Program-made: the position numbers and the translations under genes
Source of the DNA: Henckelia pumila
Taxonomy: Eukaryota; Streptophyta; Magnoliopsida; Lamiales; Gesneriaceae
DNA length: 64,000 nt
Direction: 5' to 3'
NCBI RefSeq assembly: GCF_033568475.1
Contig: NC_133121.1
Coordinates: forward strand, 2,356,001-2,420,000
Shown here: positions 1-10,392 of the stretch, in pieces
Layout of the letters: each line of letters opens with the position of its first letter
Position numbering within the stretch: the first letter of the stretch is position 1
The notes under the pieces: generated by a model
Databases searched by the model: none
What the model saw: the letters and a program-made list of their open reading frames with translations, nothing else
What the model was told of the DNA's origin: nothing

Positions 1-700
1 GAGGTGAAAATTGTGATCATTTGACGACCGTGTTCAAAGGACATCCCGGACAATATTGAATGTACACAAAATATAAATGATTTTATCAGAACTGGCTTAT
101 TCTCACGTGTCCGTGATTGAACATTCTACTGTCATCATCGCTGGCCAAGGATGTAATTGTTCAACTTGTGGGCTAAGGACTAAATAATAAATATACAAGA
201 TTAAACTGTTGAGCATGTAGAAACCACTCTAGTGTACAAATATTGGCTACAGTTAAGCATGGATCACCTCTAGAATCCGGCCCTGATGCTACGATTCTGG
301 TCTGATTCTGGTCTGCTTTGCTCCACTCAGAGCATGTTTATCTGGTCTAATGTAGTTTATGTAAGGTCAGGACACGTCGATCATGAAAGTAAAATTTGAG
401 TTATCGATATCAATGTAGGCTAAAAAAACTTAGATACACCGCTTTATATTCGATGATCACATGTAGTTATGGTGATTGGATCAATTTTAGGTTATTCTGC
501 ATTCTGACAAGATTTGTTGGCTCGAGAACATTATAAAGACTTGATTGACAAATGGTAAAACCTTCATTCAATCTCCAAATGATGTTGCAATAATCTTTGA
601 AGAGGTTGTAAAATGTTTTAGAAAAAACCTTGGCTAAGTAACCCTCAACTGCCAAGTTCATTGGATAAATTAACGTCAAGGGTAACTAGGCAATTTTCAG
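1..700. other. No gene recognised upstream of SCPL copy C
   Basis: AT-rich DNA that should hold the intron, or lost 5' exons, of the partial SCPL gene. I compared it by eye with the seven upstream exons of the complete copies and saw no match. Confidence 0.4.
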
Positions 701-2070
701 CGAGCAAGGAGAAGCTGCAAAGGGGAATACGTAAATCCGGACCCAAATAATTATGAATGCCTTCATGTTCTTCAACTCATCGAAGAGGTGAAGATTACAC
801 TTTCTTTTGATTTATTATTTTATGCAAATTAGCAGCCCTTACTACAATTCAATTGTCTTGTTGCAGTGCACTAACAATATAAATGATAAGCATATTTTGG
901 TACCAAAGTGTACACTCCCACCTCCAAAAGACGATGATTTTACACAGAGGCGAATGATCATAGAAAACGATCCCATTGACTTCCTTCTCATGTCCAAACA
1001 AGAGGACGCATATTGGTGCCTTGTAAAATCATCGCTTCTTATTACTAGATCACATATATAGCTATCCAATTTCCCCTTAAAACCTTCTGATATGAATTTC
1101 CCGAGTGTAAAAAAAATCTCAATTGCAGCTTAACAATCATGTGACATCTTATGTCTGGGCAAATGATCCGTCCGTACAAGAAGCTCTTTATGTGAGAAAG
1201 GTACATACGTGCATGCTTTGGAAAACATGAAGAATTATCTGCTCTTGTATAGATTATTAACATAAATTTGAATGTGAATGAATGACCAGGGAACAATTAA
1301 AGATGATTGGAAAAGATGTAATAAGAGCTTATTGTATGAACGTGATGTAGAAAGTGTACTCCCACACCATCAACTTCTACTCCATAAAGGATACGAAGCT
1401 TTGGTCTATAGGTACTTAACCGTCCCACATTTTCTATGTTGTTGGACTGTTTGTAACTACGTGTTTCTCGTTTCCAGTGGAGATCACGACATGGTGGTGC
1501 CCTACACGAGTACTGTAAAATGGATCCGAGGTCTCAATCTAACCATTGAAGACGAATGGAGGCCTTGGACCGTAGATGGCCAAGTTGCCGGGTGGGTTTT
1601 CGATCCTGATCTGTCCCACATATTCTTTAGTAAACAGTTCTTGAAATTTAAATAGTTACAATGACAGCGTACACTTGATAAGTGGTTCATATATGTTATA
1701 ATAACACCCTTTGAGGCTTGGTCAACTGCATGTATGTTTACACCCACAGCCTTCACTGGCGTCGTTTTAATGATTCGAAGATTGTGAAATATGTAGTCTG
1801 TAGATTTAATTTGATCCTGTGATTTTACCCTCATAGATACACAGAGAAATACAAGAAGAATGATCTGGCCTATCTCACCTTTGCCACTGTGAAGGCAAGA
1901 AAAGTTTGACTTCACTCATTTTAGGTGAGTACGCACGCGGAGGGGGTAAAAATGTAATTTGACGCTGTTCGTATCGTCCTATGCAGGGCGCAGGTCATAC
2001 AGCTCCAGGATACATGCCGGAACAATGTTTTGCCATGGCAAAGAGATGGTTCTCTTTGTTCCCACTGTAG
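701..2070 (+). CDS. Serine carboxypeptidase-like protein, 3' part (SCPL copy C, 5' half not in window)
   Basis: Seven exons correspond one-to-one with the last seven exons of the two complete SCPL genes downstream: 701-787, 867-1022, 1129-1200, 1290-1411, 1478-1591, 1837-1894 and 1987-2070 (stop TAG). Frame is kept across all of them. The charge-relay aspartate motif (GDHD, exon at 1478) and histidine motif (GAGHTAP, last exon) are present; the serine exon would lie further 5'. I could not find upstream exons in bases 1-700, so the gene either starts before the window with a long intron or has lost its 5' half. The intron after 1894 has a GC donor (AAG then GCAAGA), plausible as a GC-AG intron. 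It is clearly more diverged from the other two copies than they are from each other. Family role: vacuolar acyl-transfer or peptidase reactions; the exact substrate is not deducible. Confidence 0.75.
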
Positions 2071-2201
2071 AGAAATGAGGCTTTCCCTTTTTCCATTGCT
2101 CCCTAACTCATATTGTGATTTATTGTTGTCGTTTCATTGAAATCGTTGTTGAGTTCAATAAATATAATAGATGGATTTGCCAAAATCTTTGTGAAATTTC
2201 A

Positions 2202-2245
<44 letters not shown>

Positions 2246-3088
2246 GAAGAGAGGTTGAAGTTAATTATGCACTAAAAGTTCTATTTTTTGTTATATTTCT
2301 TGTTTTGGTAAGATATTTTAAAAATTACGAAAATTCAGAAATCATATTATAACCAAAGTCAATTTGTCTTGCAAACTCTGTATTTTTATATAAAAAAATT
2401 TCTAACTAATTATATTTGAATAATTATAAAATAACTAAGTTAACTAGTTAAATTATTTGAATACATAAAATACAAGAATAAAAAGCGTTGGTGCAATAAT
2501 AAGACTATATAAGAGTGAGGGAGGGTCGATACTACACATTCACGAAATCAAACAATAATATGATTATATTTTATTAAATTATCTTAACTATGTTTGTATT
2601 TTTAGACAAAAATAAATAAATATTAATTTATAATATTGACACGTCTATAGATTTATATAAAAGTTTTTCAAAATTTATTATCTTATTAATTTAGTAAATT
2701 GAAATTGAGAAAACAAAGTATTTTGAATATGTTATTAATTGATAGTGTATTAATTACAGAAATTTTACCATATAATTTTTTCAGATGGTCAATATTTCGG
2801 TTGCATTAAATATAAAAAAAATTAGGAATGATAGATTTTACGTAAAATCCAAAAAAAAAATCTAAAGGCATTTGTTTTACAAATAGTTTTAAGGAAACAC
2901 AAATATTTTTACAAATTCGTCTCATGATTTAATTTAATAAGAAAATCTTCGATCCCATTAATAAAAATATATATATTTTTGTCACAAAATATTATATCAC
3001 GATGTTAAACCGTTATATTTACTCAAACAAACAAAAGAGTTGCTCAAATTGACAGTACCGGAGACCAACGATCCTACAGAAAAAAGAT
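2071..3088. other. Intergenic DNA between SCPL copies C and A
   Basis: AT-rich spacer with no coding signal that I can support. It contains a (TA)n tract at about 2206-2241. The sequence just before SCPL copy A is not shared with the region before copy B, so the duplicated unit starts close to 3089. Confidence 0.6.
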
Positions 3089-3141
3089 AACTCGATTATT
3101 TGTTTTGGACACCAAGATTTGTCTCACTTTCCAGTTGATCC

Positions 3142-6100
3142 ATGGCGCAGCAGCTCAAATTTTCCGCCATTAAAACAAAATTGCTGCTCCTTCACATCAT
3201 TTCCGCCGCCGCAGCTTCGCCGTTCCACGTGGTGGAGACTCTGCCGGGTTACCAAGATACTCTGCCTTTCAAACTCGAAACCGGGTGGGCTTTCATTTTA
3301 CCCTGTATATTTTTTGTACGTGTAATACAATGTTGAATTTTGGGGACGTGGGATTGGTGAGCAGGTATATAGGGGTGGGAGAAGACGAAGATGTGCAGCT
3401 ATTTTACTACTTCGTTGAGTCCGAAAGGGACCCGGAAAAGGACCCGCTTTTGTTTTGGATCAATGGCGGACCCGGTTGCTCTGGGTTTTCTGCTCTTGTT
3501 TATGAAATCGGTACGTTTCCCTTTTACGTTGAAATTGTAAGCAGTCCGCTGGTAATCGCTATTGTGTTTCTTGGTCTCAGTCACAATATATTAAATCAAG
3601 GCTTTGAAAGCATTGAAACTACAAAGTATAAAGTCCTAAAGTAGTGCCCCCATAATTCTAATGAATTGAAAGTGTTTAAACCGTTTCTCAATCAAAATAA
3701 ATTTATTCATTCAAATTTTAAGGGGAAACAACTTAATTTTTCTTAGAAAACTACTCGTTATATCTTCTGCGATTTGTCTTCATTTGCACTATCATGATCT
3801 AGAAAGGCTAAAGGTGCAAGATTTGAAGCTAATTCTTGAAATCTGTTTAATCTTTCTATGATGTTTGTTAGCATTCGCAATTTGTTCACAGACATGTGTA
3901 TGTGTAGGTCCATTGAATTTTGATCTTTCAAGCTTTGATGGAAGCCTTCCATCTTTCATCTTAAATCAATATTCATGGACAAAGGTTCAAACATCAACGA
4001 ACACGTATATTTGAACTTGTGAAGTGCAAGCATCAAGGAACCGATTAATGGAACATATATTTTTTTTTCTCAGATTGCGAGCGTTATATTCATAGACGCC
4101 CCTGTCGGAACTGGATTTTCTTATGCGAATACATCTAGAGGTTACTATGCCTCTGATACAAAATCATCCTCCGATAATTACATGTTTTTGAGGAAGGTAA
4201 ACTTGTGTTATTATTATCCATGTCCCATGTTATTGTTTTCTTGTTGAAACTGATGGCAATGTAATGAACTGCACTTTTTTTAAAAAAATTTGAACTTTGC
4301 TTTGTTATTTTATGTTTTGGAAGCTAATACCATTATGAAAATTGCAGTGGTTGTTAAATCATCCTTCGTTTTTTAAAAATCGCCTCTATGTTGCTGGTGA
4401 CTCTTATGGAGGCAAAATTGTGCCCATGGTTGCTTTTGAAATAGCAGAAGGTAGAGTGCATATATGTGCTAACAAACATTTAGTAACTATTGATTTGATT
4501 GAATTTAATTTTTATTTCTCAAAATGGGAGCTCATATATAGGGAACAAAGCTGGGCTTCAGCCACGGATGAACCTCCAAGTATACTACATCCTGATGACA
4601 ATATTTTGGCCTTGGCTACCAAGCTTATTCGAGGTTAACGAGTTGCGATTTTGAGCAGGGATACTTGATTGGAAATTCAATGACAGATGCAAACAAGGAT
4701 TCTAGTGAAACAGTTGATTATGCTCACCGAATGGCACTCATATCAGACGAATACTATGAGGTAGTTTCCGCATCCTCTTTCTTCAGGAGCTATATTTCAG
4801 GATGAGTAGTTCAATATTGATGGAGAAATTTCAAAAGGGTATCATAATTTATTTACTATATCTATCTTTTTATTGGCTTCATAATCAAATGTTACCAACA
4901 TAACAGTGGTGACTAACTTACAGTTAGCAAAGAGTAGCTGCAATGGTGAATATGTAAATCCAGATCCAAGTAATATACAATGCACTTATGCTCTTCGACT
5001 CATCAAAGACGTAAAAATAACATCTCTTCTAGTTCTTCTGTACTTTGAAGGTTTACTTCACTTTTAATTTTTACTATGTCATCTGGTGCAGTGTACAAAA
5101 AATCTCTTCAGGGACCATATTTTGGAACCGAATTGTGAATTCAGTTCTCATAGACCTGATGATACTAATTGGTGGCTGCCAACTATAGAAGACATTCCCG
5201 ATAAATTCCTCTTTTTATCCAAACAAGAGGAGCCAGGGTGTCGTGTAATCAATTTTCTTTAGTTTTGTTGTCTACCATCTGATTAGTCCATCACATCCCA
5301 TGAATTTGATCTTTTCGTATGGCCAAAATCTTCTTGGTTGCAGTACAAAAATTATTGGCCCTCTTACATATGGGCGAGAGACGAATCTGTACAAGAAGCG
5401 CTTCACATCAGAAAGGTTCATATGTAGAAATATGTTTTGGATTCAAAATGAAAATGCAATATCTATTCTTGAAATATGAAAATAAATAACAGAGTATAGA
5501 CTTTATATCAACGATCAGGGAACAACGGAAGAATGGATTAGATGTAATAAAAGCTTATCCTATGAATTTGATGTTGAAAGCGTCATGAAGTATCATAAAC
5601 TTCTCCATGAGAAAGGCTATCAAATTTTGGCATACAGGCAAGTCTGTTTTGCTTTCTTACCTGACATGGAAGAAATCGCGGCGGCCATATAATTTAGTAT
5701 GAAAAAATGTTTTCTATGATAGGCTAATTTCGTTTTAGGATTGAGTTTGTTGTTAAGTTTGAATCTTAACACAGCTTAAACTATGCCCATCTATACAAGA
5801 AGTAACCTTAATTTCCAACCTCCTGAAATTGAATCTAACATATGAATGATGCATTTCTCTCTTATTTCCAGCGGCGATCATGACTTTGTGTTGCCATACT
5901 TGAGAACTTTAAAATGGATACACAGTCTCAATCTTACCATCGACGATGAATGGAGGCCTTGGACCGTTGATGGCCAAGTTGCGGGGTTCGGCTTATAATG
6001 CTCAATCTTGTCTGACATCAAATTCTTTAGCATCATAACGTATCTGATTCAAAACTACTTTGTTTTGTCATTCATCTTTTAGATACACAGAGAAACACGG

Positions 6101-6300
6101 GAAAGGTGGGGCCTATATCACATTTGCTACCGTAAAGGTTACCTTTCGACTCTATACTTTTGAGGATCGACGCCTGAAAGCGTAATAAAAAGATAATAGT
6201 GTTATATGTTTTGTAGGGTGCAGGTCATACAGCTCCAGAATACAAGCGTAAAGAATGTCTTGCCATGGTATCTAGATGGCTATCCACGTTCCCATTGTAG
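3142..6300 (+). CDS. Serine carboxypeptidase-like acyltransferase-type protein (SCPL copy A)
   Basis: Fourteen exons give an uninterrupted 471-residue protein: 3142-3284, 3365-3510, 3908-3984, 4074-4196, 4348-4450, 4542-4579, 4659-4760, 4924-5010, 5092-5244, 5344-5415, 5519-5637, 5872-5985, 6083-6137, 6217-6300. It starts with a hydrophobic signal peptide (to about residue 27), so it enters the secretory route, usually to the vacuole. Family S10 features: oxyanion-hole NGGPGCSG in exon 2, nucleophile Ser182 in GDSYGG, aspartate in GDHD (390/392), His448 in GAGHTAPEY. The TAPEY ending, the conserved ILEPNC block and the exon pattern fit plant SCPL clade I, whose members include 1-O-glucose-ester-dependent acyltransferases; transferase rather than peptidase activity is inferred. 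Intron 11 has a GC donor in perfect context (CAG then GCAAGT). Length is normal for the family. Nearly identical to copy B. Confidence 0.9.
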
Positions 6301-6777
6301 AGTGAACCAAATTGTAATTTTATAAATCATGATCAGTTCAAGTGTACGATTAAGTATTCAAATAAAACAAATGATTCAATCAGCTGAATTAATAAGCTTT
6401 GTGAAATAGTTCATGAAAAAAAATTGTAAAAAAAAGGAATTGGAGAACGATTTGGTATATGGAATAAATGTTGAAACTATTCTAATTATTAGGAATAAAA
6501 ATTATTAGATTCTGATATAGTTGCTTAAATTGTAAATTAATAGTTTTTGAAAGAAAAATATTTATGTCCTTTGACCATTGTTGTGAAATTTTCTTGCACA
6601 TAAGTAGATAATCTCTTGAAGAATTAGAGTAAATGTTAATTTTGATGCCACAATATATTAAACAATAATCCAAAAACCTGGCCTTTTCCAATTCTTTGCC
6701 GTATAAACTCAAATATCCACAGAAACATACACCTCATTGATCAAAACCAAGTCACCTTTTATATAACATAGCCAGTG

Positions 6778-6811
<34 letters not shown>

Positions 6812-6879
6812 TTACATAACAAATTCTTTCACGCCATTTCTCGATTTTTACGAACAAATCTTTAATTTGGCTTCGAAAC
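6301..6879. other. 3' flank of SCPL copy A
   Basis: Non-coding and shared with the flank of copy B. It includes a long poly-T tract at about 6779-6808 that is much shorter in copy B. The last ~60 bases are the proximal promoter or leader of the small gene that follows. Confidence 0.6.
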
Positions 6880-7160
6880 ATGGTTACAATCAACAAGAAT
6901 AGGCAAAATAAGCCCCCGACCATTGTGGAAAAAGCAAAACACTTCTACATGGACACCTTGTGCATCTGCGCTAGGCTAGAAAATGGAGGCATTGTAAACC
7001 ATACTATTCCTCAAACGTCGCCGATGACACAAAACTGAATGGTCAGTCCATCGAAATCACATGGTCACGATGACGATCAAGGTCTCCAGGAGCTCATCCG
7101 GGACCGTTTCTTCTAAAAAAGGTGGTGGCACGAGGGTGGAAGTCGATTCAGAAATAATTG
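6880..7160 (+). pseudogene. Broken copy of the small unrecognised gene at 21966
   Basis: ATG at 6880 opens a frame nearly identical to the intact gene at 21966, but a TGA follows after about 53 codons (MTQN then stop, where the intact copy reads ITKNLMV). Further on the copy has an indel relative to the intact gene (GGGACCG versus GGCGGGCCG), and similarity ends at about 7155, with the last third of the gene missing. It resumes in the 3' flank near 7230. This is a host gene lost after the segmental duplication. Confidence 0.85.
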
Positions 7161-7620
7161 AAAGATGGATAAATAATATGACAAAAAAACGTGAGATAGA
7201 TAAAATAATTTATAGGTAGATTAGTTACTATAACTTCAAACACACCCTAAGAAATATTTATGTTTTTGGATGTAAAATTGTCTGATCAAACTTGTTGAAA
7301 TATTTTATGATCTTTGTTTGATGGGTGTTAATATCTATATTTTAGTTCTAATTTTATATATATAATACTTTGTGTGCGTGAATTTTTTCCCACACGAATA
7401 CACGATATTGAAATCTAACGATTGTAAAAATAAAAAAATACATATATTTTTCATGTTATCCAATAAATTACATCATTTTAAAAATAACGTGATTTTTTTT
7501 ATATATAGATATTGGATCAAAGCAATGGATCATCCACTTCAAAAGCATAACCAATTGTTTTTTTTAAAAAAAATTATAACATATTGTTGTATTATTTTAT
7601 GACATTAACATTTGTTTTAT
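7161..7620. other. Distal part of duplicated unit A
   Basis: AT-rich, no gene. From about 7230 it again matches the DNA downstream of the intact small gene (22413-22835), which sets the right-hand limit of the duplication at 7620. Confidence 0.6.
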
Positions 7621-7715
7621 GGGTAAATTATTAAAAAATCCTCAAACCTAAACATTTCTTTCTCTTAACTCTCTTGTAGTAGTCCGCCTCCATTTTTACA
7701 AGATTAAATGATTGG
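7621..7715 (+). repeat. Mutator-like terminal repeat at duplication junction
   Basis: Begins GGGTAAATTATTAAAAAATC and continues with CTCAAACC and a CTCTTAACTCTC block. This closely follows the outer ends of the 4-kb element at 44093-48125 (GGGCAAATTATTTAAAACTC at its right end, read inward). It starts at the exact base where the two duplicated SCPL units stop matching. A partner end and a repeated 9-bp target (TTGTTTTAT) were not found in the following 10 kb. Confidence 0.55.
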
Positions 7716-8768
7716 ACATGTTTAAGAATTTATTAAGGGATTTAAATTGGATTTAGTCAAATAAAATTAGAATTTGAACTCGGGTGAGTTCGGAGCTTCT
7801 GTTCCTGGAACGGAGCGTCTGAACCCTATGATAGGTGTCCTTTGAGGTGTCAAGTTGGACTCGACACGTGGAAGAGATCGGAGCGTCCGATGTAAAGATC
7901 GGAACATCCGATCTGCTGTCGAGCCAGATGTCCAAAAGATTCAACCACGTGGCTTGCATGAAGCGATAGGAAGATCTGATCTTTCTGTGATGCGTTCAAA
8001 AATTTTCGCATCAAATAAATTACCTCAAACCGATAATCAATGAACTAATTTTTTCAATAAACCGAGTCGAATGATCCCAAAATATAACATGTGAGATGGC
8101 TCGCCCGAAGGCAAAGCTACTCCGATGCTCAAGTCAGTAGATGATTCAATAGAAAATGTATGGAACTTGCAAGAGATAGAAAATATGATAAAGACGTGTG
8201 AAAGACATATGTGAGATGTGCAAGAAAAAAGTTAAAATCATCATACCTTAATAAGGGTTAGAGACCCCCTATTTATAGAAAGAGAGTCTCAATCCATATA
8301 TAATTTTATTGTATAAGTCTACTAGATTTATGTATATTCATACAATATTATGATATATCTCTAAAATATAAATAAAGATATGATAGAATTTTTATCATAT
8401 CATCACCATCTATAAATATAAAGTTCAAGAATCAGATTTCACACCAAATCCAAGTGATTCTCTCTCGTTTCTTGAGTGATTTTGGGTATTCTAGCCTTTT
8501 CCAGTGTACGATGGGGTCTTGATGAGGCGTCCGGAGGTCGTAGCGAGGTTTTGACCAAGTTCTGGGGCTTTCGACAGCAAAAGGCTGACGACAAATGGAG
8601 ATATACTCGATATTCTATAAATAGTTTGGGAATATCTATTAGCTTAGTTATGAATTTTAGAAATGAGTTAGTGATATAGCAATCTTGTGATTATAGGTTT
8701 GGACAGTAGAGCAGACTTTGACTTACCTGTAGGTAATTGATCGAGCAAATACTACCACTGAAAATCAA
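7716..8768. other. Repeat-derived non-coding DNA, LTR-like
   Basis: No gene. Contains GC-richer blocks with repeated 'GAGCGTCCGAT'-type words (7795-7990), a plausible TATA box (CTATAAATATAAAG near 8409-8422) and transcribed-leader-like sequence after it. This composition is typical of plant LTRs, but ends and family could not be fixed. Confidence 0.35.

Positions 8769-8769
<1 letters not shown>

Positions 8770-8806
<37 letters not shown>
8770..8806. repeat. (TA)n microsatellite
   Basis: Uninterrupted TA dinucleotides, about 18 units. Confidence 0.9.
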
Positions 8807-8807
<1 letters not shown>

Positions 8808-8814
8808 ATTAAGC

Positions 8815-10180
8815 TCGAATATATCGCAAGTGCACGAGTCAAGTAATAATATCGTGTACATGAGTACGAGTATCGTCCCACATAGATTGATTTAAGACAA
8901 AATTACTCAAGTATTATACTTTAGTTAATAAAGATGAGATGAGAATAAATTAATAAGCCAACATAAATGAATGAAACAAAAATAAATTAAACTCAGAAAA
9001 TAAATAAACAATTGTTAGGATCTCGGTTCACCTACCTTTTTTCTTCTCTAAAGATTAAAATTCAGTTATCAAGTCATGCTTTTGACGGAATTCCCTAATC
9101 TATCAATATACTATGTCGAGCTATATTAATCTAATTAACAAATTGCAATAACCAAGTGTTCTTGTGTTATTTAACAATTGCAATTGCATTAACGATTTGT
9201 AGAATCCTCTAGCTTTCGACCTATTGGACTATGACTATCAACATGTATCCAATCGCATATGTCTATGCAAGTTGTAGATCCATGGAATATATTACCCTAT
9301 CATGTCATAAAATCTTCTTTCGATATCAATTATAACAAATAAAATAATTCGAAAGTTGATCAATCTCCAAAGTTGCAATCAACACAATAATATAATAAAA
9401 AATGCATAAAAACCAAATTCAATCTTCAAGTAGATATCAAAACATAGTTTTGGGGGTAGGATCCCCTAAATCCCAACAAATAAAAATAATCTAAGAAGAA
9501 AAGAAGAAAATCGCTTCTATTTGGTTGTTGTTCTTCCTTGAGTTCTTCACTTTTTTCACCCTCTTGATGGTCGCCGCTTTTTCTCTACGTGTTCTTCTAT
9601 GTGGAATCCTTAAAACGTCAGATTTTTATCTATTTATAATGCCAAAGAGTCTTTTCATGTCAAACACCCGAAAAAATAAAATTTCCATAATCGCGGGAGC
9701 GCTCGGGTGGTAAAAAATGATGACCCCAGCTCTAGAGTGCACTGCCTCGAGTTCCAAATCTTTCACAGGCGCGCCCGAGGGGTAAAAAATGACGGCTCGG
9801 GCGCGCCCTATTTTGCCCTAGCGCGCAACATTTTTGAAAAATTTATAACTTGAGTTTTAACCGTCGGATCAAACTGAAATTTTGACAATAGCTTTAAAAC
9901 ATCCTAAATACAATCTGGACGGAGGAGATTGGATTTGGATCACTCTAAAGTCAAAAATAAATTTTGGACCATTAATGCTTCGTGATTCCTACTTGTGTCA
10001 CTTCTCCGTGCTCAAACTCTTCCTTTTCTCCATCTTTTGCCTACAACCAACTAAAAATCATGAGACCTGATCCGAATGAAACAAATATTGAATAACGAAG
10101 CATGAATGTCCTTAACAACACGAAATCATGCAAAATAATGCAATACAACATGTAAAAAAGACACCTATTAGTAATTTGAG
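8815..10180. mobile_element. Probable decayed Ty3/gypsy-type LTR segment
   Basis: Starts with a phrase I associate with plant Ty3/gypsy LTRs and leaders (ATATCGCAAGTGCACGAGTC, then GTATCGTCCCACA at about 8870). It continues as non-coding AT-rich sequence with a GC-rich patch at 9690-9830 (CGGGCGCGCCC). No open frame of interest. The assignment rests on remembered sequence style only, and the ends are uncertain. Confidence 0.35.
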
Positions 10181-10392
10181 GTACGAAAATACTGTTCAAG
10201 ATATTCCGACTGAGTATGCATGTATTATGTGGTTGCATGATTTATATGATTTTATTTGTATATGCATGTCATGATAGTATGTTGCATACATTGGCATATT
10301 GATAATGTATCTTTGAGATATCATGTGGTAGGGCGCTCATCATACGAGTACTGGATGGTTGGATACGTATACTTGTGTCAGGTCACCGTTAT

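Larger units (their letters stand above)
3089..7620 (+). repeat. Tandem segmental duplication, unit A
   Basis: From about 3089 to 7620 the DNA, introns included, matches 17932-22835. Some introns are letter-for-letter equal by eye (for example the one before 5092). The unit carries SCPL copy A plus a broken copy of a small gene. Similarity stops abruptly at 7620, exactly where a Mutator-like terminal repeat begins. The middle of the small gene, just after about 7150, has been replaced by unrelated AT-rich sequence. Confidence 0.9.

Noticed and set aside
1502-1915. 137-residue minus-strand frame
   Set aside because: Antisense of SCPL copy C exons and introns; no recognisable content, and the plus-strand exons match paralogues.
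2206-2241. (TA)n tracts giving IYIYIY frames here and at 30878, 38874, 49673 and 60792
   Set aside because: Pure microsatellite translation, no coding meaning.
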